DNA of 64,000 nt from Microbispora hainanensis. Its GTDB lineage: Bacteria; Actinomycetota; Actinomycetes; Streptosporangiales; Streptosporangiaceae. The notes under the pieces are model-generated. The model saw only the letters and a program-made list of their open reading frames with translations, was not told the origin of the DNA and made no database searches. Position numbers and translations under genes: made by a program. Location: positions 3,906,001-3,970,000 of the forward strand of contig NZ_CP108086.1 in the NCBI RefSeq assembly GCF_036186745.1, written 5' to 3'. Below, piece after piece: positions 51,407 to 59,654 of the stretch (its first letter is position 1; every line of letters begins with the position of its first letter).

Positions 51407-52368
51407 CGCCGCGCCTCCGTTCCGTCCTCCGCCTCCAGGGCGCTCACCAGCCCGGACTCCCGCAGCACGGCGCCGATGGCGCTGATCACGTCGTCGTCGG
51501 CGATCTCCAGGAGCGGCGGCCGTACGTGCCCGCCGGGCTGGCCGAGGATCGCCATGGCCGCCTTGAGCTGGGAGATCGGCGAGGCGTAGACGCCGCTGTA
51601 GTCGGGGTTGATCAGCCGCGAGGAGAGCGCCACGTACCGGTCGGCCCAGACGCGCGCGGTCTCGCGGTCGCCCTTGCGCACGGCCTCGTAGAAGGGGACG
51701 GCGAACGGTGCGCCGATGCCCCCGCCGTCGATGTTGCCGTCGCCGCCGATCTCCATCAGCACGGCGAGGCCGCGCCGGTGCAGGAAGCTGCCGAAGACGC
51801 GGACGCGGTCGGCGACGGCCTCGACCGTCCCCAGCATCCGCAGCCAGTCGCCGGTGCTGTCCTTGATGGCCACCACCCGATCGAGATCGGCGAGGCGCTC
51901 CGCCAGCCCGGGGTGCGCCGAGATGTCGACGGCGACTCCGCGCGGCCAGTTGTAGACCATGAACGGCAGCTCCGTCGCCGTGCTGACCTCGGCGTAGAAG
52001 GCGTGGATCTCGGCCGCTCCGAGGTGCGCGTACGGCGGCGGCGTGGCGAGCACGCCGTCGGCCCCGGCGGCTTCGGCGTGCCGTGCGAGCTCGGCGGCCT
52101 CGGCGGCGGTGTAGGCGGTGACCCCGACGACCACGGGGATCCGGCCGGACAGCTCGGACGCCGCGATCTCGGCGACACGCCTGCGCTCCGCGGGGCTCTG
52201 GCTGAACCACTCGCCGGTGCTCCCGTTGACCAGCACGCCGTGCACGCCCTGACGGACGTAGAGCCGCAGCAGCGCGCGCAGCGCGTCCTCGTCCAGCTCA
52301 CCGGAGGAGGTGAAGGGAGTGGGAGCGGCCGGCCAGTAACCGTGCCAGTCGACGTCGTCGCGATCCAT
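51403..52368 (-). CDS. DapA/N-acetylneuraminate-lyase family enzyme
   Basis: A class I Schiff-base lyase/hydratase (321 aa), first gene of the operon. ATG 52368 has GGGGA 7 bases upstream. Family signatures are VNGSTGEWFSQS (GxTGE), Tyr139 in MVYNWP and Lys169 in VVAIKDST. C-terminal helices are normal. In hydroxyproline catabolism a DapA homologue deaminates 1-pyrroline-4-hydroxy-2-carboxylate made by the three-subunit D-hydroxyproline dehydrogenase (known pathway); the same four genes stand together here. Other 2-oxo-acid aldolase reactions are possible, so the specific reaction is an inference from context. Confidence 0.88.
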   Translation of the reverse strand: MDRDDVDWHGYWPAAPTPFTSSGELDEDALRALLRLYVRQGVHGVLVNGSTGEWFSQSPAERRRVAEIAASELSGRIPVVVGVTAYTAAEAAELARHAEAAGADGVLATPPPYAHLGAAEIHAFYAEVSTATELPFMVYNWPRGVAVDISAHPGLAERLADLDRVVAIKDSTGDWLRMLGTVEAVADRVRVFGSFLHRRGLAVLMEIGGDGNIDGGGIGAPFAVPFYEAVRKGDRETARVWADRYVALSSRLINPDYSGVYASPISQLKAAMAILGQPGGHVRPPLLEIADDDVISAIGAVLRESGLVSALEAEDGTEARR

Positions 52369-52405
52369 GAAACGTCCCCGGTGTGTCCACTCGTGACCCC
52401 TGCTG

Positions 52406-52419
52406 TGGGATCGGTTGCA
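52406..52419. promoter_or_regulatory. Imperfect LacI operator TGGGATCGGTTGCA
   Basis: Matches the perfect dyad at 52537-52550 at 11 of 14 positions and lies 38 bases upstream of the minus-strand operon. It probably binds the LacI regulator at 52567. Confidence 0.5.
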
Positions 52420-52536
52420 CTACGTTCCATCAAGACTACGGTTTTGGTCAAGACCCGAAATGAGGTTTTAACCCAGAAGGTTTTCTCGGGAAACGTGCGA
52501 TCGGCGGCGTTCCGGTTTGGCACAATGGTCATCGCA

Positions 52537-52550
52537 TGGGATCGATCCCA
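52537..52550. promoter_or_regulatory. Perfect 14-bp LacI-type operator TGGGATCGATCCCA
   Basis: Fully palindromic with a central CG, the usual form of LacI-family sites, and only 16 bases before the LacI start codon. It would allow autoregulation. Together with the site 131 bp away it could loop across the divergent promoters. No gene lies in 52369-52566. Confidence 0.75.
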
Positions 52551-52566
52551 GGAACGGAGCACTCTA

Positions 52567-53598
52567 TTGATCACCTTGAAGGACGTCGCGGCCGAGGCCG
52601 GGGTGTCCAGGAGCACGGCTTCGCGTGCCTTGAGCGGCAGTCCGCTGATCTCGCCGCAGACGCGGACCGCCGTAGTCGAGGCGGCGCGCAGGCTGGGTTA
52701 CGAGCCCAACCGGATCGCCAGCGCCCTGCGGTCGAAGCAGTCGCACCTCATCGGCATCGTCCTCAACAACCTGATCAACGCTTCGTTCCACACGATCGTC
52801 GAGGTGGTGCAGCGCCGGGCGGCCACGGAGGGTTACCAGGTGATGCTGTGCATCACCGACAGCGACGCCGGGCGCGAGGAGTCGTTCCTGCGCGTGCTCG
52901 CCTCCCACGGCGTCGACGGACTCATCGTGATCGGCACGGGCAAGAACGCCGCCACGTCCAACACCCTGCTGTCGAACGGGGTGGGGGTGGTGAACGTCAT
53001 CCGCGCGGCCGCCGACAGCGCGGCCCCGTCAGTGCTCGCCTCCGATAGGGAGGGCGCGTACGAGGCCACGCGCCACCTGCTCGACCTCGGCCACGAACGC
53101 ATCGGCTTCATCGGCGGCGTGCTCACGACCAACTCCGGACGGGAACGGTTCGCCGGCTATGAGCAGGCGCTTGTCGAGCGGGGGATCGCGGTCGACGAGG
53201 GGCTCGTCGAGCGAGGCCCGTTCGACCCGGGCTTCGGCACCGAGGCGGTCGTCCGGTTGCTGGATCGCGAGCCTCGGATGACGGCGCTGTTCGCGGCGAA
53301 CCACGAGGCGGTGTTCGGCGTCCTCCCGGCGCTGGTCAACGCCGGGGTTCGCCTTCCCGACGACCTGTCGCTGATCTGTCACGAGGACATGCCCTGGCTG
53401 CGCTGCTGGCAGCCGGCGATCACGGTGGTCGACAACGGCGCCCGGGAGCTCGGTGAGCTCGCCATGGACCTGCTGCTGCAGCAGATCGAGCGCGGCGACG
53501 GCCCGGCGTCGGATTCCGCGAACGGACGCGCGGGCCGCACCTACCGCGTCGGGGCCCAGCTCGTCAGGCGGGAGTCGTGCGCCCCCGTCGTCTCGTGA
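52567..53598 (+). CDS. LacI-family transcriptional regulator (ureide/amine operon)
   Basis: A 343-aa repressor-type protein. TTG 52567 is chosen because GGAG lies 7 bases upstream and the product then starts MITLKDVAAEAGVSRSTASRAL as LacI members do; ATG 52527 would add 14 residues. The HTH with hinge (1-60) is followed by a periplasmic-binding-protein-like ligand domain (HLIGIVLNNLINASFHTIVE, DGLIVIGTGKN and RERFAGYEQAL). It is divergent from the 14-gene operon with two matched operators between, so it is the probable pathway repressor; the inducer should be the pathway substrate. The last codons run into a tandem repeat. Confidence 0.9.
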   Translation: MITLKDVAAEAGVSRSTASRALSGSPLISPQTRTAVVEAARRLGYEPNRIASALRSKQSHLIGIVLNNLINASFHTIVEVVQRRAATEGYQVMLCITDSDAGREESFLRVLASHGVDGLIVIGTGKNAATSNTLLSNGVGVVNVIRAAADSAAPSVLASDREGAYEATRHLLDLGHERIGFIGGVLTTNSGRERFAGYEQALVERGIAVDEGLVERGPFDPGFGTEAVVRLLDREPRMTALFAANHEAVFGVLPALVNAGVRLPDDLSLICHEDMPWLRCWQPAITVVDNGARELGELAMDLLLQQIERGDGPASDSANGRAGRTYRVGAQLVRRESCAPVVS

Positions 53599-53657
53599 GC
53601 TCAGGCGTCTCGTGGGCTCAGGCGTCTCGTGGGCTCAGGCGTCTTGTGGGCTCAGGC
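53590..53657. repeat. Four tandem 17-bp repeats GTCTCGTGGGCTCAGGC
   Basis: Units start at 53590, 53607, 53624 and 53641, with one base changed in the first and last. The array spans the stop codons of both converging LacI genes (53598 and 53652), like the arrays at 10.4 and 20.3 kb. Confidence 0.92.
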
Positions 53658-54647
53658 GGACTCGCGGACGACGAGCTCGGTGGGGAGGATCACCGGGTCG
53701 GCCGGGCCGCCCTTGAACAGGCCGAGCAGCAGCCGGACCATCGCGGCGGCCTGTTCGATGACCGGCTGCCTGATCGTGGTCAGCGGGGGCTCGGTGTAGC
53801 GGGCCGCCTCGATGTCGTCGAACCCGACCACGGCCACGTCGTCGGGCACCCGGCGGCCCGCCTGGCGCAGGGTCTGCAGCGCCCCGATGGCCATGAGGTC
53901 GTTGGCGACGAAGACGGCGTCGAGGTCCGGGTCGTCCTGCAGCAGGTGGCGCATGGCGACGGCGCCGGACTCACGGGTGAAGTCGCCGACGGCGACGATC
54001 GACCGCCGGTCGGACTCGCGCAGCGCGTCGCGATAACCCTTGAGCCGGTCCTGACCGCCGATCATGTCCTGCGGCCCGGCGATCGTGGCGATGCGCCGCC
54101 GTCCGCCGTCCAGCAGGTGGCGCACCGCCTTCTCCGCGCCGCCCACGTTGTCGTTGTCCACGTACGGCAGGGGCACCGGCACGGGCGGCCTGCCGTACGA
54201 GACGACGGGGACGCCCATCCGCGCGACGGCCGAGGGCAGCGGGTCGGCGCCGTGCATCGAGATCAGCATGACCCCGTCGACGTGGCCGCTGGCGATGTAG
54301 CGCTCGATCCTCGCGTGGCTCTGGGCCGAGCCGCCGAGCATGAGCACGACCTGCTTGTCGGCGGCCTCGAGCTCCACGCTGGCCGAGCGGATGACCGTGG
54401 AGAACATCGGGTCCTCCGAGAAGACCCTGGTCGGCGGCTCCGACACGACCAGCGCGATCGAGTCGGTCCGCTGGGTGACGAGGCTGCGCGCCGCCGAGTT
54501 GGGGACGTATCCCAGCTCGTCGACGGCGCGCATCACCGCATCCCTGATCTGCGGTGTCACCGTCATCTGCCCGTTGACGACCCGGGAGACGGTGGCGCGG
54601 GACACTCCCGCCCGCGCCGCTACCGCCTCCAGAGTGGGTCGTTTCAT
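53652..54647 (-). CDS. LacI-family regulator of beta-glucan genes
   Basis: A 331-aa regulator. ATG 54647 begins MKRPTLEAVAARAGVSRATVSRVVNG, a standard LacI HTH, followed by the hinge and sugar-binding domain (ALVVSEPPTRVFSEDPMF, DGVMLISMHG and DDVAVVGFDDIEAARYTEPPLTTI). It follows the GH1 gene by 79 bases and is probably the last gene of the sugar operon. CebR/BglR-type regulators bind TGGGAGCGCTCCCA-like sites. Matching dyads occur upstream of the operon and of the GH16 gene, so cellobiose- or laminaribiose-type oligosaccharides are the likely inducers (inference). Confidence 0.9.
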   Translation of the reverse strand: MKRPTLEAVAARAGVSRATVSRVVNGQMTVTPQIRDAVMRAVDELGYVPNSAARSLVTQRTDSIALVVSEPPTRVFSEDPMFSTVIRSASVELEAADKQVVLMLGGSAQSHARIERYIASGHVDGVMLISMHGADPLPSAVARMGVPVVSYGRPPVPVPLPYVDNDNVGGAEKAVRHLLDGGRRRIATIAGPQDMIGGQDRLKGYRDALRESDRRSIVAVGDFTRESGAVAMRHLLQDDPDLDAVFVANDLMAIGALQTLRQAGRRVPDDVAVVGFDDIEAARYTEPPLTTIRQPVIEQAAAMVRLLLGLFKGGPADPVILPTELVVRESA

Positions 54648-54726
54648 GCAGTCCCCCTTCGCCGTGCCCGGCGAGTCACGCCGCGCCGCGCGCGGTCCGG
54701 GGGCCGCTCACGACGGGCAGTGGTCG

Positions 54727-56115
54727 TCAGGCACTCCCCAGCCCGTTGCGTTCGATGACGTCTCGATACCACAGCGCGCTGTCCTTGGGAACGCGTCGCT
54801 GGGTCTCGAAGTCGATGTACACGATGCCGAACCTCTTGTGATAGCCGTAGGCCCACTCGAAGTTGTCCAGGAGCGACCATACGAGATAACCCCTCAGGTC
54901 CGCACCGGCGGAGATCGCGGCGTGCGCCGCCCGCAGGTGGCCGTCGAGGTAGCCGATCCGGTCGTCGTCGTGCACCTCGTCACCCGTGAGGTGGTCGTCG
55001 AAGGCCGCGCCGTTCTCCGTGACGAGCAGCCCGACCTCGGGATAGTCGCGCGACAGCCGTACGAGCAGGGTGTTGAGGCCGGACGGCTCGATGGGCCAGT
55101 CCATCGCGGTCGTCGGGCCGGTCGGCGGCTCGAACCGGATGCCCTCGGTGCCGGGGAAGGCGGGGTTCGCCGGCTCGCCGGGCGCGGCCGACACGAAGGA
55201 CGGGTTGTAGTAGTTGATGCCGAGCAGGTCGATCGGCTGGTGGACGACGGCCAGGTCGCCGTCCCGGATGTGGCCGAGGCCGCCGTGGCGGGCGGCGATC
55301 TCCAGCACCTCCTCCGGGTAGCGCCCCCGCAGCGCCGGGTCGAGGAACTGCCGGTTCAGCAGCGCGTCCACGAATGCGGCCTCCTCGTGGCCGTCCGTCT
55401 GGATCACGGGAGAGAGGTTGAGGGTGAGCGCGATCTCGGCGGCCCCGGCCGCGCGCAGGGCCCGCGCCGCCAGGCCGTGAGCGAGCAGCAGGTGGTGTGC
55501 GGCGCGGAACGCGGCGGCCGGGTCGCGCCTGCCTGGGGCGTGGACGCCGGAGCAGTAACCGAGGAAGGCGGCCACCCACGGCTCGTTCAGCGTCGTCCAG
55601 GTGCGGACGCGGTCGCCGAGCCGCTCGTGCACGACGGCGGCGAAGTCGGCGAAGCGCTGCGCCGTGTCCCGCGTTGCCCAGCCGCCGGCGTCCTCCAGCG
55701 CCTGCGGCAAATCCCAGTGATACAGCGTCGGGTACGGCCTGATGCCGTGGGCGAGCAGCTCGTCCACGAGGCGGTCGTAGAAGCCGAGACCCGCGGCGTT
55801 GACCTGCCCCGCCCCGGTGGGCAGGACGCGCGGCCAGGCCACCGAGAACCGGTAGGCCGCCAGGCCCAGACCGGCCATGAGCCGTACGTCCTCGGCATAG
55901 CGGTGATAGTGGTCGCAGGCGACGTCGCCGGTGTGGCCGTCGGCGACGTTGCCCGGGACCCTGGAGAAGGTGTCCCAGATCGAGGGGCCCCTGCCGTCCT
56001 CGGCGGCGGCGCCCTCGATCTGGTAGGCCGCGGTGGCGGCGCCCCAGACGAAGCCGTCAGGGAAGATCATCGTCGACGATCCGGTCCCCCGAGTGGCCGT
56101 GGTCGTCGCCGTCAT
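54727..56115 (-). CDS. GH1 beta-glucosidase
   Basis: A cytoplasmic retaining beta-glucosidase (462 aa) that would hydrolyse imported beta-linked glucose oligomers. ATG 56115 overlaps the permease stop (ATGA). ATG 56070 gives the canonical FPDGFVWGAATAAYQIEGA start and is an alternative. GH1 marks are FSVAWPRVLPTG, TTLNEPWVAAFLGY (acid/base Glu), LGINYYNP, LLVTENGAAFDD (nucleophile Glu) and YLVWSLLDNFEWAYGYHKRFG. It has no signal peptide, consistent with action after transport. Confidence 0.95.
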   Translation of the reverse strand: MTATTTATRGTGSSTMIFPDGFVWGAATAAYQIEGAAAEDGRGPSIWDTFSRVPGNVADGHTGDVACDHYHRYAEDVRLMAGLGLAAYRFSVAWPRVLPTGAGQVNAAGLGFYDRLVDELLAHGIRPYPTLYHWDLPQALEDAGGWATRDTAQRFADFAAVVHERLGDRVRTWTTLNEPWVAAFLGYCSGVHAPGRRDPAAAFRAAHHLLLAHGLAARALRAAGAAEIALTLNLSPVIQTDGHEEAAFVDALLNRQFLDPALRGRYPEEVLEIAARHGGLGHIRDGDLAVVHQPIDLLGINYYNPSFVSAAPGEPANPAFPGTEGIRFEPPTGPTTAMDWPIEPSGLNTLLVRLSRDYPEVGLLVTENGAAFDDHLTGDEVHDDDRIGYLDGHLRAAHAAISAGADLRGYLVWSLLDNFEWAYGYHKRFGIVYIDFETQRRVPKDSALWYRDVIERNGLGSA

Positions 56116-56936
56116 CCCTTCACAGCTCCCTGCATGATCCCTCCGATGATCTGTTTGCCGAGCAGGACGAAGACGAGCACCAGCGGCAGGGTCGCCACCG
56201 CCGTGCCCGTGAGGCCGAGCGTGAAGTCGCGCACGTAGCCGCTGGCGAGCTGCGACAGCGCCACCTGCACGGTCGGATTGTCGGGTGTGAGCACCACCAG
56301 CGGCCAGAAGTAGTCGTTCCACGCCGTCATGAACGTGAGCATGCCGAGCACCGCCGCGGCCGGCCGGGCGGCCGGGATCACGACGTGCCAGAACAGCCGG
56401 GCCGTGCTGCACCCGTCGATACGGCCCGCCTCCAGCAACTCGGTCGGCAGCGCGCGGCTCAGATACTGCGTCATGAAGAACACGCCGAACGCGTTGACCA
56501 GCGCGGGGACGATCACGGCGTACATCGTGCCGGTCCACTCCAGCTTGATCATCAGCATGTAGAGCGGGATGATGCCGAGCTGCGCCGGGACCATCATCGT
56601 CACGACCGTCATCAGCAGCAGCATGTTGCGGCCGCGGAAGCGCAGCTTGGCGAACGCGAAGCCGGCCAGGGTCGAGAAGAACATCACCGACACGGTGATC
56701 GTCCCCGCGACGACGAACGAGTTGAGCAGCGCCAGCGCGAACGGCGCGGTGTCGAAGACCCGCCGCACGTTGGCGAAGAAGTTGCCGCCCGGCAGCAGCG
56801 GCGGCGGCACCTCGGCCAGCGCCGCGTTGTCGTGCGAGGCGACGACCACGCTCCAGTAGACGGGGAACGCCGAGAAGAACGCCACCGCCACCAGGGTCAG
56901 ATAGGTGAGCGGACGAGCGCGCAGCGACCTAAGCAT
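56112..56936 (-). CDS. Carbohydrate ABC transporter permease, MalG/CUT1 type
   Basis: A 274-aa channel protein. ATG 56936 is chosen for GGAGG five bases upstream; GTG 56948 would add four residues. It overlaps the end of the other permease gene by 8 bases. Six helices are visible, with the CUT1 loop LPTELLEAGRIDGCSTARLFWHVVIP containing the EAA motif, and the last helix ends KQIIGGIMQGAVKG. No dedicated ATPase is encoded here; CUT1 systems in actinomycetes often share MsiK (family knowledge). Confidence 0.92.
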   Translation of the reverse strand: MLRSLRARPLTYLTLVAVAFFSAFPVYWSVVVASHDNAALAEVPPPLLPGGNFFANVRRVFDTAPFALALLNSFVVAGTITVSVMFFSTLAGFAFAKLRFRGRNMLLLMTVVTMMVPAQLGIIPLYMLMIKLEWTGTMYAVIVPALVNAFGVFFMTQYLSRALPTELLEAGRIDGCSTARLFWHVVIPAARPAAAVLGMLTFMTAWNDYFWPLVVLTPDNPTVQVALSQLASGYVRDFTLGLTGTAVATLPLVLVFVLLGKQIIGGIMQGAVKG

Positions 56937-57951
56937 CGAGTCCTCCACGCATGCGCCGTACGACGAGATAGTTGACGCCCACGACCACGACCACGAGCAG
57001 GAACATCACCCAGGCCGCCGCCGAGGCGTAGCCGAACTCGAAGCTGCGGAAGCCCTTCTCGTACAGGTAGAGGGCCAGGGTCTGGAACTGGCGGTCGGTG
57101 CCGCCCGTGACCGCCGCGCCGTTGCTGACCTGCGCGCCGAACAGCAGCGGCTCGGCGATGATCTGCATCGACCCGATCGTGGTGACGATGACCGTGAAGA
57201 CGACGGTCGGCCGGATCATCGGGAGCGTGATGCCCCACAGCTGCCTGAGGCTGGACGCGCCGTCGAGGGTCGCCGCCTCGTAGATCTCCCTGGGCACGGC
57301 CTGCATGGCGGCGAGGTAGATGAGCGCGTTGTAGCCGGTCCACCGCCACATGATCATGACGGCGATGGCGACGTGCGAGGAGGCCACGCCCGCCTGCCAG
57401 TCGATCCGGCCGGCCCCGAGCCAGTCGAGCACCATGTTGACCAGCCCGAAGTCGCGCCCGAAGAGCTGGCTGAAGATGACGACCACGGCCACGACGCTGG
57501 TCACGTTGGGCAGCAGGAGCGTGATGCGAAACAGCGTCTGTGCCCGCAGCGGCCGGTTCAGCAGGTGCGCCAGCACGAGCGCGAGCAGCAGCTGGGGCAC
57601 GGCGGACAGCACGCCGATCGACAGCGTGTTGAACGCCGCGTTCCAGAAGTAGCCGTCGGCGAACAGCGCCGCGTAGTTGTCCAGGCCGACGAAGGGGTTG
57701 TCGCTGCTCAGCAGGTTCCAGTCGTGCAGCGACACCCAGGCCGTGTAGACGAGCGGGAAGACGCCGAAGGCCGCGAAGAGCAGGAAGAACGGCGCGACGT
57801 ACGCGTACGGCGAGACGTGCAGATCGAGCCGGTGCAGCGTGGAGCCCCGGCCCGACGCCGCTCGCGCGCGCGCCGGGGCGGGCGAGGCGGCCGGTGGGCC
57901 GCCGGGGGAGGGCGCCGCGGTCCGCAGGGACCCGCCCGGGGGTGATGCCAT
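56929..57951 (-). CDS. Carbohydrate ABC transporter permease, MalF/CUT1 type
   Basis: A 340-aa channel protein. ATG 57951 has GAGGAGG upstream. A Pro/Ala/Arg-rich cytoplasmic tail (about 40 residues) precedes the first helix (AYVAPFFLLFAAFGVFPLVYTAWVSL). The EAA loop IYEAATLDGASSLRQLWGITLP is intact. It is the second gene of the operon, 123 bases after the receptor gene. Confidence 0.92.
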   Translation of the reverse strand: MASPPGGSLRTAAPSPGGPPAASPAPARARAASGRGSTLHRLDLHVSPYAYVAPFFLLFAAFGVFPLVYTAWVSLHDWNLLSSDNPFVGLDNYAALFADGYFWNAAFNTLSIGVLSAVPQLLLALVLAHLLNRPLRAQTLFRITLLLPNVTSVVAVVVIFSQLFGRDFGLVNMVLDWLGAGRIDWQAGVASSHVAIAVMIMWRWTGYNALIYLAAMQAVPREIYEAATLDGASSLRQLWGITLPMIRPTVVFTVIVTTIGSMQIIAEPLLFGAQVSNGAAVTGGTDRQFQTLALYLYEKGFRSFEFGYASAAAWVMFLLVVVVVGVNYLVVRRMRGGLDA

Positions 57952-58074
57952 GGGAGATCCTCCTCTGGACGGGGCCCCGGCGCCGACAACCCGAGCGGAT
58001 CGGATCGCCTGAGCCGATCGCCGGTCGCTGAGCCGGTCGCTGATCCGGTCGACTGGGGCCCCGCCTGCGACGGA

Positions 58075-59376
58075 CTACTTGATGCCTTCCACGTCCTTGA
58101 GGACCTGGGCCCACGCCTCGTCGGGCGACTGCTTGCCCTGCTCGACCCGGCCGATGCCGTTGCCGATGGCCGTACGCACGTCGCCCTCGCGGGGGCCGAG
58201 GTGCTGCGGCTTGAGGTTCTTCGCGGCGTCGGAGTAGATCCTGCCGACGGGGGCGTCGTTGAAGAAGTCCTTCGTGAAGTTCTGGATGTCCGGCTGGTCG
58301 TACAGCGACGGGATCGACGGGAAGTTGCCGATCGCCTTGAACACCGCGGCCTGGTTCTGCGCCGAGGTCAGGAAGTCGATCAGCTCGGCGGCCTCCTTGG
58401 GGTGCTTGCTCTGCTTCGGCACCGTGAGATGGGAGCCGCCCGAGTTGCCCGCGCCGCCGGGCACGGTGGCGATGTCCCACTTGCCGGCCGCGTTCTTGGC
58501 CTGGTCCTGGATGTACGCCGTCATCCAGGCGGGGCAGATCACGGTCGCGAACGAGCCCTTGGCGAAGCCGGTGTTCCACTCCGGCGTGAACGCGCCGATC
58601 TTGGCGGACAGGCCGGCGTCGATCATCTGGACCGACAGGTCCCACGCCTTCTTCACGTCGGGGTTGGTGGCGACGACCACGTTGTCCTGCGCGTCGTACA
58701 CGCCGACAGGGGCCTGGGCGATGATGGCCCGGAAGATCTCGCCGGGGCCGTCGAAGAACTTCGCGTCCTTGGGCGCCTTGGCGGCGAACTTCCTGCCGGT
58801 CTCGATGTACTGCTCCCAGGTGGGCCACAGGGCCGACACCTCGTCGCGCTCGCTCGGCAGCCCGGCCTTCTCGAACAGGTCGGTGCGGTAGCACATGGCC
58901 AGGCCGCCGACGTCGGTGCCGAGGCCGACGAGCGCGCCGTTGGGGGCGAGGCCCTGCTGCCACTTCCAGTCGAGATACTCGCCCTGCCGCTTGTCGAGGC
59001 CGTATTGCCGCAGGTCGTGGAACTTGTCCGGCTGCGAGGTGAACTGGCTGATGTAGCCCACCTCGATCGCCTCGACGTCGGCGGCGCCCGCGCCGGTGGC
59101 CAGGTGCGCGGCGAGGTTCGTGTGGTGGTCGGCGTACGCCGCCTGGCGCTCCTCGATCTCGACGTTCGGGTGCGTCTTCCTGAACTCCTCGTAGAGCGGC
59201 TTGAAGCCGAAGTCGCCGAAGAGCCCGACGCTGAGCTTGATCTTCTCCGTGGACTGGCCGCCGCCGGTCGTGGAGCCGGACCCGCCCCCGCCGCACGCCG
59301 TGAGCGTGAGCAGGGAGGCGGCGAGCATGGGGGCGACGAACCGGACCATCCGGCGGCCCGCGTGGGGAGTGCCCAT
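58075..59376 (-). CDS. Sugar-binding lipoprotein of a CUT1 ABC transporter
   Basis: A 433-aa extracellular solute-binding protein (family 1). ATG 59376 has AAGGAGG four bases upstream. The lipoprotein signal ends LTLTAC with Cys28, followed by a Gly/Ser/Thr linker. Marks are LYEEFRKTHPNVEIEERQ, ATGAGAADVEAIEVGYISQF, GLAMCYRTDLFEKAGLP and FATVICPAWMTAYIQ. The neighbours GH1, LacI and GH16 point to beta-gluco-oligosaccharides as ligand (inference). Three LacI-type dyads lie upstream. Confidence 0.92.
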   Translation of the reverse strand: MGTPHAGRRMVRFVAPMLAASLLTLTACGGGGSGSTTGGGQSTEKIKLSVGLFGDFGFKPLYEEFRKTHPNVEIEERQAAYADHHTNLAAHLATGAGAADVEAIEVGYISQFTSQPDKFHDLRQYGLDKRQGEYLDWKWQQGLAPNGALVGLGTDVGGLAMCYRTDLFEKAGLPSERDEVSALWPTWEQYIETGRKFAAKAPKDAKFFDGPGEIFRAIIAQAPVGVYDAQDNVVVATNPDVKKAWDLSVQMIDAGLSAKIGAFTPEWNTGFAKGSFATVICPAWMTAYIQDQAKNAAGKWDIATVPGGAGNSGGSHLTVPKQSKHPKEAAELIDFLTSAQNQAAVFKAIGNFPSIPSLYDQPDIQNFTKDFFNDAPVGRIYSDAAKNLKPQHLGPREGDVRTAIGNGIGRVEQGKQSPDEAWAQVLKDVEGIK

Positions 59377-59414
59377 GAACCCTCCTTGGGTTCCCGCATT
59401 TGATTGATCATGAA

Positions 59415-59426
59415 GAGAGCGCTCTC
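59415..59426. promoter_or_regulatory. LacI operator GAGAGCGCTCTC, site 1
   Basis: Perfect 12-bp palindrome 38 bases before the sugar-binding protein start. It is identical to the site at 63258-63269. Confidence 0.8.
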
Positions 59427-59510
59427 GCACAAGATTGGGAGTCGCTCTTGAGGGCGTCAAGGGCTGGATCAGTAACGATTCCCGTTATCTGAGGATGGTG
59501 TTACACCTGG

Positions 59511-59524
59511 TGGAAGCGCTCCCA
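59511..59524. promoter_or_regulatory. CebR-like operator TGGAAGCGCTCCCA, site 2
   Basis: Thirteen of 14 bases match the known CebR site TGGGAGCGCTCCCA. It lies 134 bases upstream of the sugar operon. Confidence 0.65.
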
Positions 59525-59583
59525 TGGCTATCGGCGCAGGAAGACGGCCGTCCGGTGCCGGGCATGCTCCCCGGGATGGATGA

Positions 59584-59595
59584 GAAAGCGTTCTC
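59584..59595. promoter_or_regulatory. Degenerate LacI operator GAAAGCGTTCTC, site 3
   Basis: Ten of 12 bases match site 1. With sites 1 and 2 it makes three dyads within 181 bp in the gap 59377-59654, where no gene is supported. Confidence 0.5.
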
Positions 59596-59654
59596 TCGCT
59601 TGGGGCGTTGCTGGAGGGATGTCCGTGCGAATCGGCGGGTGTGGCCGCGCGGCT

